Below, one piece after another: positions 18,966-31,400 of a stretch of 64,000 bases of DNA; position 1 is the stretch's first letter; every line of letters begins with the position of its first letter. The DNA comes from Lepiota brunneoincarnata (lineage: Eukaryota; Basidiomycota; Agaricomycetes; Agaricales; Agaricaceae), in contig JAEBUN010000081.1 of NCBI GenBank assembly GCA_023014365.1, positions 1 through 64,000 of the forward strand. Direction: 5' to 3'. The notes under the pieces were generated by a model. That model did not search any database. It was not told where the DNA came from and worked only from the letters and a program-made list of their open reading frames with translations. A program made the position numbers and the translations under genes.

Positions 18966-20550
18966 ATGTTTGGTGGCTTGCAGGAGCTTCGAGCCTCGAG
19001 CTCGCAGCGCTCCTACACGCCTCCTTCCGCCTACCATCCTCATAATACCCCAGACATGTCCACTTACCCAGGATTTCCTGGCTATAGAAACGATTATCGA
19101 CTCAGTGGTTACGGCCATGCCCCCTACGACGGCTTCACCCAACACCGACAGTCGATGAGCGATCCGTTCCAAACCCCTCCTGGTTCTGGCTCTTACCCTG
19201 GTCAGAGCACCGGCAACGTACAGCAGCACCAACACAGACATCGGCATTCACCACACCGTCATGAGGCCCAGCACATGTCAGCGTCATACGACCCGACGAT
19301 CTTTCGTTATCAGCACAGAGAAGGCTGCTGCCAGCTCTGTGCCGGGCTCCAAATGCATCGACACGATGAGTCCTATCAGCGACCGCACACACCGTGCTAT
19401 ACGCCTCACCCAGGCTCTGTCCCAAGGCGGATACCGAGTAACCCTTGGAATGGGTTTGTTGGTGGTGAGGTCGGTGTACCAGCTATACCTACCGCTGCCA
19501 ACCTGCCCTTTATCCCCATAGTAACAAATCCACGGCCGGTTATTCCGCCTCCACCACCGCAAGCCCATCAAAATGCGCCTGCAAGAAGGGGGAGAGTGCC
19601 ACCAGCGAGTGGCGGACAGAGGGTGGTGGGGGCATTGAGAGTGGTAGGACGGTGGTTGTCAGCATATTTCTGTGAGCTAGCACCTTGTTTGACAGAGCAT
19701 GCCTCATATGAACAAAACTATATTAGCCAACTCGAAGAGGGAAACATCAAGCTCCTCTAGAAGGCAAACAATGCCTGCCAAAATACCTCGGATGCTTAAA
19801 AGGAAGCACACCCAAACTGAAAAAGGCTCCCGCTCAGGAGCTCCCCCGGAGCTGCAACCACCTATACGACCTCCAACCCCCCAGGTCCCACCTGCCGCTG
19901 CCTTACCCTCACCCTCTCCATCCCCAATCCCTGCCCTCCACCCCTTCCTCCAACACAATTTCCTCGATGTTGGACGCATAACCTGGGACGTCTCCCGCGA
20001 ACCAGCAAGCATCCTCCTGACCCCTACGGACCTCTCCCAGCTCCTTACTCGCACCCCAGCCATACCCATACTCGACTCCATGCTCATTGAATACGCTACA
20101 GACCCGCCCATTCAGCACATGTTCATCAACGCCCTCGCCGACTTCCCGCTTGCCAAGTGCCTCCGTGATCCCGATCCCGCTCGCAACGACGCCCGTGAAG
20201 TCGAACTCAGGACACTCCCCTGGCCGATCCGCGTGAGCGGGTCTCTGGAAAGAGGGGGAAATTTAACCTGTTTGGATGTCTTCAACGCAGTTTACCAGAA
20301 TTTCCAGCAGTACATCTCCCGCTCGGAGCATGAGATGTGGACAAGGAAGAGGCGGAGACTGATGGCTGCCGCATATCATCAACGTAGACGGCAGACACAG
20401 GAGAGGTGGATCGACCCGTACCACCCTGACACACCTGAAGAGGAGGGACTTATGAGATGCGATTATCTGGGGTCACAGGTTATATTCCGTGGGCTCGAAA
20501 AGGACGTTGATGGGGAGGGCTGGACATTGTTCCTTGGTCCTCCGGTCTGA
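18966..20550 (+). CDS. DUF6699-domain protein
   Basis: Exon 1 is 18966-19643 and exon 2 is 19696-20550, with a 52-nt GT-AG intron (GTAGGA...TTTGACAG) that keeps phase 0; total about 510 residues. The first half is low complexity, rich in Pro, His, Ser and Tyr, and probably disordered. The C-terminal part has the DUF6699 layout: 'ITWDVSREPAS', 'ATDPPIQHMFI', 'LPWPIRVSG', then a helical end 'TCLDVFNAVYQNFQQYI'. The family is basidiomycete-specific with no known function. The start could also be the ATG at 19056. The basic stretch 'RKRRRLM' after the domain may be a nuclear signal (inference). Confidence 0.65.
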
Positions 20551-20858
20551 TTGCTTCACGAATATTTAGAGGATTCTTCTTGGCATTTCAACGCGGTTGT
20601 TCCTTCAGTTCATCGATCCCGTGCTGTATCTATATCCAATCACCCTTTCCTGTGTCGCGCCTTGTTGTATATATACCCAACTATTGCAATGTATAGCGAC
20701 GGTCCCATGGTATCCTACTCTACGAAATAATGCGACACAGGAAGACAAAAAGATGATGATGACGTGAAGTGACGTGTAATCTCGGGCGCTCAAAACTGAA
20801 AGGCCCTCAATCGCTCACACCTTTCGTGCAAGCTCGGAGAAAGTCAGAACTCATGGAG
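20551..20858. other. Intergenic gap between convergent 3' ends
   Basis: The DUF6699 gene and the RBR ligase end toward each other here. I see no gene or clear terminator. Confidence 0.5.
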
Positions 20859-23800
20859 CTATCGATTTCCCGGGCCACCCCCATAGCCGGTTGCATGATT
20901 GGATGGAACAACGACCCCATGTCCCTGCGGCCGCATCGTCGCTATCTCCCGATGAAACATCCTCTCATGATGCCCATCCTGTGTCCTTCGCATCTCCAAT
21001 CCGTTTTCCTCAAATTGATTCGGCACCCTCTGCACCATTCCCCCTCCTACCGCCTCCGCCCCCCTCATCCCGAGTCCATTCCCGCCTGGTGGTCGTGCGT
21101 ATTCCCCCATTTCTCTCAGCCCCGCTCCTAGTCCGAATACTGGTGGGGGCTCCCGCAAGTCCCTAAAGCCGCGCTCCAGAGGATGCTCCTCACCCCCTAC
21201 CCCCCGAAGGTAACCTTCCGGAAAACGGCCTAGGGGATTGTATTCAAGAGCGGCTCGTGGCGGTGGTAATTGTTGTGGTTGCGGTACGGCCGCGACAAAT
21301 TGCGGCGCTGGCCCGGCGGGGCGCTGAGGGGCCGCAGCAGCCCGACCTGCGCGAGGACGCAAGGCCCTGTCCATTGCCGCCGCGTGGTGTTGGGGAGGTT
21401 GGTGGTGCAGTGGTTGTTGCGGCTGTTGTGGGTACTGTTGTAGGACAGGCGCTTGCCAACCCAGGTTCAAATTCATCCCGCCAGCACCAGCGGCAGCCAC
21501 TTGGCGATGATGCAATAGTTGATACGGGTTAAACGCGGGTCGCCGCGCGACTGCGGGAGGCACACCCCTACGGCGAGGGTGTCCTGCTTGTACTCTCCGC
21601 CCTCGGTTGTTTGGTACCGGTGCAACCACCGGCGGCCCCTCAAAGTCAACGCCCACGTTCATTCCCATCCTCACATTCATGCCTCCGTTCATGCCTACGC
21701 CTAGATTGATATTTGCGTTATATGGATACACAGGTGGGACACCGCGAGCATTCGAATTGGCCCTCTGTCTCGGCGTTTTGACTTTCGGCATGTCCACTTC
21801 GAGGTCCTTGTCCTCTACATTCAGGTTTGCGGCTTTGACCTGTGCGATGGCCTCCTCGGCTGCCTTCTTGACCTACCGAGAAGATAGATAAGATAGATTA
21901 CCCCATGTTAAGTGCGGGAATGAACAAGGGGAATACCTCGATTGCATGCATTTCATCTAAGTTTTTGTCCCACAAGATGCATTTCTTCGCGCTGGGACCG
22001 GTGCTGGCCGTCAGTTGGTCGGGTTGCTGCTAGGCCAGGATTAGGGGTGGATCGTCAAGAAACCGTGACGTACCTGGTTAAAGTGCTCGTATCCAGTGAT
22101 GATCTCTCGACAGATATAACAGGAGAGGGCCCTGCAATGCGGGCATGTCATCTTGTTGCACTGTCACCAAGAAAAATGAGTTCTTTGCTTAATTTAGTGA
22201 TAAGTAGTGTACGCACACCGGATTCTTTGATAAACGCTGATAAAGGAGGAGTTCAGGCCAATCGTAAAACCTGTTATCAGAATAACATACCCTTCTTGCA
22301 CTTGGGACAGTTACGCATCAGTGCCTGTGCTGTTTCAGAGGGGTCAGTAGGCACCTATTATATTGAAGCGTGCTCACTCATGGCCTCTTCAACAGTATGT
22401 CTTGCATCCAACTTCTTATCCTCCTCGACTTCCCGACAACTTTTTGGCAAATGATCCAACCGTCCGCACTTCCGACAGCTTACCACCCCACACCCGCCCT
22501 CCTCATTGCCACACCTGAACAACTTCTCCTCCTCGTTCTCAATTACGCACTTCCACTCGCAGAACGGACACTCCTCTAACCCTTCCAACCCCGCTTCATC
22601 GATCTCTTTGGCTTGAACTAACCGCTCATAGAGAGCAAATAGTTTTTTAGAAAGTACGCGAGAGAGTTCGGATGCAGGAAACGAGAATATGCACGTGGAC
22701 TGGGAAATGCATTTGATGATGGGATTGTGCGTGCCTAGGAGTGTTGACGCGTAGGAGCGTAGACAAGTACGACAGAAAAGGTGAGTATCAGGGCATTGAA
22801 TCATTTTTTTCCTGTTGTAAATATTGTTTGGTGGTTGTCCCCGATCATGGATCTGGAGAAGGGACGTACAAATCGAAACTTAGAAAAACAACACCCGCAT
22901 TCGATCCCGTTTGTTTCATCTTCACCATCGGATTCCTCGGTCTCTGATTCTTCATCGACTTCATCACCCTTAACAGCTCCCTCGGCTTCCGCTTCCCCGC
23001 CTCCTGCAAACTGGTGTTTCACCCACACCAATTCACGATCAAACTCTCCATCCACGAATTCCTCTCCTTGTCCTTTTGCGTGGGGAGCCCGATATGGCGT
23101 CTTGCGGGGTACGTATGGTAGCTGGTTAAAACCGTCGTTCTTCTGTTCCTCAATATTTCTGAGGAAGAAAAAAGTAGGGGAGTAGAAGCCCTTGTGCAAC
23201 GCTAGTGCTGTGCGGAGGTACGGTTTGGGTGTATATGGAAAATCGAGTTGGAGCCGGCGCTGTCGTAAGATAATAGGAGATTAATGATGAGTATTTTCAA
23301 GCGACAAAGAACGTACGAGAGCAAGTTCATGATAATCCCTCCCTCCAACAAATGGCCTATGAGTACTTTTATAATCCACCTCTTCTTGTGCTATTTTCGC
23401 CTTTTTCGCGAGTCGCGAATTGCCCCCTGGACCACTGGCCTTCCTTTTCCCTTTATCAGGCCCCTTTTCCACACGGGGGTACCGGGGTTCTTCGAATAGG
23501 AGATGTAGAACCCGTTCGACAATGCCGACTTGGTGGGTGGGGTATTGCTCAGTCACAAGGGCTGTGAGGTGGTCTGGATCGACATCGGGAACGATTTCGA
23601 GGACCTGTGCTACGGCGCGGGCCATGGCTTCCTCGGGTGATTCCACGAGTGGGGGTGGCACGAGGGCTGCGCGAGTCGTGGCTGGTTCGGGCGCAGTCGT
23701 AGATCCTGCGTCAGCTTTACGAGGTCGCGGTGGTGGATCGGGGTCAAGAAGTGATATAGGGACTGGTGGAAGGACTTGGACTGATCCTGGTGGTCGATTC

Positions 23801-24310
23801 TCCTCGCCACTTGGTACGAAAACTTTGTCCTTTGACTTTTGACTCGTAAGCCCGTTCGGTCGATTCTCCGGAGGAATGTTACTCAAAGACCCTGCACTAC
23901 TGGTAAAATTAAGATTTGCCTTTGACGGCGGAGCGACAGGTTCGAGGGAACTCGAGCTCGCCGAAAGTCGTCGCCTCCTGGTGGTCTTAACCACGAGGCT
24001 TGCAGAGGGCCGCGAGGGGCCCGCGCCAAACGAGGAATCGAAGGAGTGTTCCGTAGCCCGTCCATCCACGCGCTGAGGCTTTGCGGTTCCGCCGAGAGCA
24101 AGGGTGGGGGGTAGAGACAGAGGTATGAAGTTTCCGAGAAGGTCCAGGGGCGCAGAGATCGTTTTCCGAGTCCGTGAGCTCGATAACTTCGACTTTGGCC
24201 TTGGCCTTGCCTTTCGCATTTCGCTCGAAGCCCTGGGCTCTTTTAGTGACAGTAGAAATAAAGAGAGGGTCTGGCTCTGGCGAGGAGGATATTTCTATTG
24301 TATCCAGCAT
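20859..24310 (-). CDS. RBR-type E3 ubiquitin ligase (RNF216/TRIAD3-like)
   Basis: It takes ubiquitin from an E2 onto its own RING2 Cys and passes it to substrates. Order on the minus strand: start ATG 24310, N-terminal disordered part with 'EISSSPEPD' and 'ELTDSEND' (SUMO-interaction-like), a helical stretch 'VAQVLEIVPDVDPDHLTALV' (UBA/CUE-like), then RING1 'IECGCCFSKFRF...CPDTHLFCRTCLRSYA', IBR 'CPFCEWKC...GGCGVVSCRKCGRLDH' and RING2 'NCPKCKKAFI...CNKMTCPHC', which is assembled across 50-60-nt introns. After 'YEHFNQ' come a helical linker and a Gln/Pro/Gly-rich tail (21797-20859). The reading frame changes between about 24130 and 24060 without an obvious intron, so the N terminus may hold a frameshift or a missed exon. 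It is divergently arranged with bub3, 110 bp apart. Confidence 0.75.
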
Positions 24311-24420
24311 TTCGACAGAAAGGAAAGGCAAAGAACGCAATTCCGTCAATTTGTTTGGCAGGGGCATGCAGACCAAACACAGTTTGCCCTCTGAACCGAA
24401 TCTACTTTTCTTCAACAGCC

Positions 24421-25805
24421 ATGTCTGGTGAGTTTCGCAGATTAATCAACAAACAGATGACAAGAAAATGACGGTAGACAGATGACCAGAACACAATAAC
24501 ACTCCCCTCACCACCCTTTGACAGCATCTCTTCCCTCCGCTTCTCGCCAACGCACCCTGACCACCTCCTAGTATCCTCTTGGGACACGGCACGCCCCACC
24601 CTACCTCAAATCTAAATCTCTCGCTTACCTTGCTTCCAACAGACTGTTCGATTCTACGATGTGGGTGAGAACCCAGAGCTCAAATCCAAGTTCGATCACC
24701 GCGCTGCCGTGCTCGCGTGTAGCTTCTCCGATGACACACACGGTTTCAGTGGTGGACTAGATACCTCTGTCCGAGAGTGCGCACACCATCTCGAGAATAT
24801 TCATCTGCATACTCACGCCTCACCGTAGACTCGAGCTCTCCAGGGAGAAAATCACCCACCTAGGCCAACATAACGACAGCATCTCTTGCATGACCTGGGC
24901 TCGCGAACAAAGCAAGCACATCCCATCCCTCCCTCTTAACCATTATCAATGATTAACACTGTCATCACAGACATGCTCATAACCGGCTCTTGGGACCGAA
25001 CGCTTCGTTTCTGGGATCCCCGTGCCGCGGTGCCACAACAGTCAACTCACGAAACCCCCGAACGCAACTACCACCTCGACCTCGTTCAAAACACTCTCGT
25101 CGTGGCCATGGCAAGTCGCCTCTTTCATATCTACGACATCCGGAAAATGGACTCGCCTGCCCAACAACGCGAGAGCAGTTTGAAGTTCATGACTCGTTCA
25201 TTAGCATGCATGCCTGATGGTCAAGGTTACCTTTAACGTTCTATCATCCTTGTGATAATACCCACCTCGCCGATAGGATATGCCACCGCATCAACAGAGG
25301 GCAGAATAGCAGTCGAATATTTCGACCCCTCCCCTGCCGCTCAAGAAAAGAAGTACGCCTTCAAATGCCACAGACAAACCATCAATGATGTAGATCACGT
25401 CTGGCCCGTTAATGCCCTCGCCTTCCACCCCATGTACGTCTCTCTCCCTTTTACTTCTCACCGATCACCCATGCCCTGTTTTTCTCTTAAGATACAACAC
25501 GTTCGCCTCCGCCGGTTCAGATGGCACCGTCTCTATTTGGGATCACAAAGTTAAAAAGCGACTCCGCCAATACCCCAAATTCTCAGACCCGGTTTCTTCT
25601 ATCGCCTTTAGCTGTGATGGCACCAAACTGGCCGCTGGCGTTTGTTATACTTGGGATGAAGGTGAAGCGGGTCTCAGGTCTGCTCACCAACCCCTCATCT
25701 CCGTGCGCAAATTGGGTGATGAAGTCAAGGTGAGTTTCCTTATCCTCTTCTGATGTATGATTTTCAAGGTTTTCCCTCTAGCCCAAAGGATGGCCAGGCA
25801 ATTAG
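24421..25805 (+). CDS. bub3: Mitotic checkpoint WD40 protein Bub3
   Basis: A seven-blade WD40 propeller that loads Bub1/BubR1-type proteins on kinetochores. Eight exons join in frame: 24421-24427, 24482-24588, 24643-24776, 24829-24911, 24971-25225, 25277-25433, 25492-25729 and 25782-25805. The total is 1005 nt, 334 residues, the normal Bub3 length. Signatures include '[20 protein letters not shown]', '[16 protein letters not shown]', '[17 protein letters not shown]', '[16 protein letters not shown]' and the C-terminal 'DEVKPKGW' typical of Bub3. The first exon is only 7 nt. Two introns (24589 and 24912) start with GC rather than GT. A single-copy core gene this close to a telomere is unusual. 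Confidence 0.9.
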
Positions 25806-25839
25806 TGCACTCTCCTTGTTATTGTACATGGGGTCCATG

Positions 25840-27730
25840 AATTCGATACGTTATGGTATAAATATATGTGAAGCTGTGTGGACCATCAATAACACCAATA
25901 TCGCTATCCAGAGGACGAAAGGAGGAAGAATACGGGCGCATAAAATCAGTGGCAGTCGGAAGGTGACTCGAGGAACAACAATTCGTCCATGTTCTGTTAT
26001 AAAAACTTTTAGTATCCACCCCACAAACACCAGCTGAAACCCTTACCAAGTGGCTTTGACTCGATAGCTGCGGATTCATCTCAAATTTCTTGGACTCGCC
26101 CCGGCTCCTTCTTTTGGCCCTAAGAGCTTCTTGGCGGAGCTTGAACGTTTGTTCCCTGATAATGATATTAGTCAAAGAAAAAGCCCCCGAGTAGGCCAAC
26201 TTACTCAATTGACCTCATTAACTCGTTAAGAGACGGGTTGTCGTTCTTGTCTAGATGTCGAGAATGTTATTATGTCCGCTTGGCAATCCAGAGAGGGAAG
26301 GTTGGGTACACACTTAATTCATCGACCACCATCTAATTGAATACAGTAGTTAGTGGCTGTACAATACCAGGAACGTGTGTTACCTTTAAAATCGATACAC
26401 CGTTGGGGTCCTCAAAGGACCGCTGTGAATCCTTGCACGCTGAGATGCATATCTGCAAAACAACTGTAAGAAAAGGCACCTCAAAGCACAGGACAACACA
26501 ATACCACTCGACCCTGTTTCGACCAATCGAGGTTATGACGCTCGCAAGACCCAAGGCAAGATCTCGGCGTGTATTGCGGGTTAATCCTCACCCTAAGCAC
26601 ATCGTGCAGACGGCGTGTTGTGGAAACGATTCTCCTCACTCGATTCTCCCCAATGATATGGCTCCCAATGCGGGCGACTTTCCGTCACGGTCAGGTCACC
26701 AATATTCATCCCGGAGGCAATACGTACCCCGATGCCCGGAGCGATAGACTGGCGATAATCATATCAGCTTCAACCCTGATGTGAGGCGGATTGGCGCACC
26801 CATCTTTCCAAGAGGGGTTACTCTATTACACCGATAGTGCTCGAGATCTATCCCATTGAGATTGATCGCAAACCTAGTGCGGTATACCTACCCATTAGTG
26901 TATTTGAGTGGCAAGTGCCGAATATCGCCTGTCGATGGCATATTCAGCAGGTCCAATTAGCAGCCACGGCGGATCAGGTGTACCAACAACTGTGATTTAG
27001 GGGCCATCGTATCGACAAGGCATTCCTTGATGAACTAGCTCGTGTAGATTAGCGTATACACGAAGTGATGCGCGGCGGAAGGACGACCCACGTCGTCCTT
27101 GATGATTTTGCCATCATCGACCTTGCCGTCCTCACCCATCGCATCGCTTGGAATAATGTCTGGCGTATAACATTGAGATAACGGGTGTAAGGCGAAAACA
27201 ATAATGTAAGCCCACATTCATCCAATCCATCTTCTTCTTTATTAATTCCAGGGGCTTCCGGTAGTTGTTTTGCGTGACCACAGACTTAAGGGACTTGGTC
27301 AACGCATACTCTAAGGCATCCATCCATTAACCGGCTCACAAACGAACACATACTGAGCACCCTCTACACCCTGAACAACGAGATTCCTCAAGTGGTGTTC
27401 CTTCTCATTGGCATTAGCAAGAGCGCCCGGAAAGGATATTATAGTGAGTGCCCACGTACGATATTCGCCTGGGTCGGGGGAGACGCCAGCGATCTGGCAT
27501 CATCCAGCAAAACCACGATATCCTTCTCATCAAACCCGCGCTTCTCTAGGGTAACATGTGTGCCAGTTGCGGGTAGGGTTGATGTAAGGGGCGACGTACG
27601 AGCGAGAAACTTCCTCATCGCCCAGACCTCTTTGTGCGGCCCCCTGAGCTGGTGAGAGGATTGAGTATGGTCGTAGTTAATCCCAACGAGAACCGCCCTC
27701 TTTATTTCTACAGGTGTCCCATGCTGTAAG
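25840..27730 (-). CDS. Caspase-like cysteine protease (metacaspase, peptidase C14), copy A
   Basis: A predicted protease that cuts after Arg/Lys in this family. On the minus strand, exons give 'KRAVLVGINYDHTQ...LRGPHKEVWAM' (about 27710-27610), 'GFDEKDIVVLLDD...PTQANI' (27540-27450), 'GAQYVFVFCGHAKQ' with the catalytic His (27268-27279; SGHG is replaced by CGHA), 'IIPSDAMGEDGKVDDGKIIK', then 'SQLLAIFGTCHSNTLM' with the catalytic Cys (26906-26914). Introns of 50-60 nt lie at matching places in copy B. Later exons are 'ICISACKDSQRSFEDPNGVS' (about 26440), 'NPSLNELMRSIE' and a basic helix 'FKLRQEALRAKRRSRGESKK'. The usual D-x-C-H-S around the Cys reads G-T-C-H-S. The N-terminal exon (about 27750-28190) is not resolved. 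Confidence 0.75.
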
Positions 27731-28437
27731 GGATGGCATAGATCATCAGCTGAAGGGTGGCGTCAGAGCGTTGGCTGACTTGTTACCTCTGAAGCCTCCA
27801 AGACATAGTCGGTCTGCAATGCCATGGACACGGTCAGACCTTTCAGTGGTCGAGGCAGGCTTGGTGGTGGAGTAGGCAAGTCGCGTCAGCTGGTGCAGCT
27901 TAAATAGATGGCCACACAGCTCTAATACGGGGATAATAGAGCTCGTGGTACAGGCTTCCCATCAGGCTGTGAGGCCCGCCTTTCTGCGACGGAGGACTGT
28001 CGCTACCGTCTTCTTCCCTGGGAATCGGAGAGATCAATCGCACGTTTTTGGCAGACCCCCCGCGACAGAACAACGCACCTGGAACCTGTAGGCTAATCAC
28101 TCCACACCGCCATATGTGGGCACGGATATTGTCCGAAGCTCGATCAGACTCCACACATCTTGTTGAATCTGATATCACGCCGCTCATTTAGGCGAGGTAT
28201 GCGAGCGCTCATGCACTAGATGATGGCTGTGGTATGCAAGAGATGGCTTTTCGGATGTTTGTTTTCCCTTGCGGGAGTTGGCTGAGAAACATCCTCAACG
28301 AGAGTCAAAGAACGGAGACCATCCCCCTCGGATCATTTAGGATGTGATTCATTACATAATTTCTAATAGATTCATCGTTCAACATTGTAGAAGGAGCGTG
28401 TGCATAATCGCGGAGCACCCGGATTTCCCATAGAATA
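27731..28437 (-). other. Probable N-terminal exons and upstream region of metacaspase A
   Basis: A minus-strand frame (28187-27900) followed by 'LHQLTRLAYSTTKP' codons leads toward the caspase domain, but start and splice sites are unclear. 28190-28437, between the two metacaspase genes, shows no other gene. Confidence 0.35.
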
Positions 28438-31400
28438 TTAAATCCAAGTATAATATACACTTAATATCATGAATAACTGTAAGGGTATATATAAAGATCC
28501 TTCAGTATTAGCAGAACCGTCAGTCCACACCACAGACCCCCGGGCCCCATGGGAGTCGGACTTGGGCATGAAGTCCAGCTTCAAGTGGACGGGCCAGCCT
28601 CTTGCGCCCTCAATGGCGACGACCTGCAGGGAGGCTAGTGTACGGTGCAGATGGTGGAGATAATTCCATGTCAATAAATAGTCGTTCATTCATGTGCTAA
28701 AAGAAAGTGAGCGCCATTCACTCCAAAAGTGGCGGCTTGGGACTTACTAGGGGGTCTTCGCTGGATATTTGAGGACTCTGTTCAAAGTCGAGGCGAGCCT
28801 GTTTACGAAGCTTTCTACGGAGCTCCCTGACTCTCGCACTGCAATAACAGAAAAATGAGTGAAACACAATTATTTCACCAGAAAGCCACAACTCACTCGA
28901 CAGTCCTCATTAATTCTTTGAACGTAGGATTAGGTTCATTTCCTGGACGTTGGCAGGGATGGTCAGCGAGGTAGTCAGCAATTTGCGCGAGGTGGCTCTC
29001 ACTTAGGACGTCTATGATGACCTGTTGGTAACACAGCTCGAGGTAAATGACGGGGCTAATAGAAAAGTGGAGAGTAGTAATGTTACCTTGGCAAGCGATA
29101 CGCCACAGGGATCTTCGACTGCCCACTGGTAATCTTTACAAGCCGAGATACAGATCTAACACATTGGTCAATCGTGTTTCGTGCCTATGCCCGAGGGAAC
29201 AGCTTACCACTCGACCCTTGGAACCATTGGGAGATGTTTCCAGCATTGGACGTGCACAGTACCCGTTGCATACTTTCCGCCTATGATCAGGGTTGATGAA
29301 CTGCTTGATTATCTCGTTGGACTGAGATATTCCATGAGCGATGCTGGTGCCTGAAATTGTGCTGCCCAAAGTTCGGGCGACTGCATCTCCCGATTCAATT
29401 ACTAGAACAGGCGGGGTTTCAACATGATGCACTTGAAGAACGGAGGAGGTTCGAAGGTTTACCTCGGCGCACCGCGCGGCGACCTATCAATATTGGGATG
29501 AGGAATAGCCGAGGATGAAACTCGAAGTCGAGCACGCACCAGGACTGCTGGTTGAATGGACTCTGTTGCATCTTGAATGCCTAAGATCTACTGGACCATG
29601 AATATTCGAAGCCCTGAAGTGGGATGTTACTCACTTAGCAAGGTATTCGAATGGCAGGCGTCCATGATCGCCTGTTAATGCCTTTAAGGAACCGGAACAG
29701 CGGCAATCCCAATGCACATACTAGGAGTTGACACCCAGGAGATAGCGGATTGACCAGATACTTGCGCAGAAACTGGACAATCGCAGTGAGCCCCCGGACC
29801 ATGGAAGTAAAACGAACTACGCACACTATCCGAAATCAGTCTCTCTTCATTAATTTCTCCCCTTTCATTCATCGCGTCACGCGGCACTACGTCTAGGCTC
29901 TTCAGAGGAAACCCCAGAAATTAAAGAAGAGATGCGCACTCTCACTCTTCCCGTCTTCTTCGTACTCTTCGGCCGCACTCCCGTCTTTAGTTAACACGTT
30001 GTCCCCCTTGCTCTGCGTCTGCTCTGCGTGCCCGCAGACTGGAAACCTCGGTGAGTGCACGAAAACAACACAGCCCACGGTGATATACGCACACATGACG
30101 AAGTAATTGCACCCTCTCGCCACTGGGTACAAGAATTGTTTCACTTCCCGTTTCTGAGCGCCTGCATTAGTCGTCTTGTACGCCTGAAGAGAACTCGACT
30201 CCTCAGCACGTGAAAGGCGCCGAAACGAAACCGAAACACAATCGAAACACGATCGAAACAGCGCTAACACGAACAAACAAAGGGGCGAGTGTGGTTGGCG
30301 AAACAACCACTGGGCTTCGAAAACCGGGAAAGACGAGATAATTGCGAGAGAGCGAGAGAGAGAGGGAGAATGAGACTGAGAGGGAGTTTTTGGGTCCTAT
30401 ATTGACTGCCGAGCTCATAAGTGAGCTCGGAACTTTATATACAAGTAAATTATTGTACTAGCTATGTTTTCTGTACCGAAACGGATCGAAAAATCGAGAG
30501 ATAATCATACTAGAACAAATCTGGAGAATAAGGAACATGAAACAGGAGAGATCGTGAAGTTTTCACGACTACGTTAACAGGGAAATGGGAAAACAGAATA
30601 GAAAAGATGAAAGGGGTGGTATGCGAGGCTCAGAGGAGTCTATATATGGGGAGAAAACTTATGCTATGGTTCAAGTTCAGGGAAAGGAATAGAAAAGTAG
30701 TGAAAATTTATTTGTTAGGGAATGTAAGAGGTTTCGAGTGAAAGGGATATGTCGCGAAATGATAACGGCTTTGTTCAGCTGGGCGCTCCGAGTTTCTTGA
30801 TCCGAGTTTGGATTTCGGGTTCCGAGTTTGGGTTCCGAGTCCTACGAGAGGTGGCATAAGGCAGCCTTTGCAGGTGTAGCCGCTTGCCCACCTCTACATC
30901 TCCTGGGTACTTAAGAAACTGACCTCCCGGTCAGAGCGACGGTGGGTTTGCAAGTGTTTGAGGGGAGCCAGAATTGTGGGAAAGAGAGGTGGGAAGAGCG
31001 TCAAAGAGTTATTGTGGGCAGGTACTGTGATATTGGCAGCGATGAGAGGAAGTGGTGAACGAGGTGGTTGAACACCTAATTCGGCTCGATGGGAGTTACG
31101 TCCCAAGATAGGATCGAGCCTTCGATATGCGGGGATTGGTCCTGGTCGGCTGTCACTTGCTGTAACTCATCTCGATGGGAAGGTTCCGTGTCATATGTGT
31201 ACTCCTCGAGGGCCTCAGGTGGCATATCCGTGATTTTCGTGACCGGTATCGTGCGAAGATCGCGTGGGTGATAAGGGACGAGCCGGAAGGCTGCAAAGCG
31301 AAGCTTGGAGATTGAGCCATCAAGCTCGGCAAGAATGTATGATCCTCCAGTTGTCTTCCTGAGTACCATGAGTGGCCCGTAATACCTAGGCTTGGTCTTG

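Noticed and set aside
21257..21532. Plus-strand frames across 20.9-21.9 kb
   Set aside because: They are antisense to the Gln/Pro-rich tail of the ubiquitin ligase.
30203..30418. 71-codon frame found twice (30203-30418 and 37144-37359)
   Set aside because: It is duplicated only because it lies in the two LTRs; no start context or domain.
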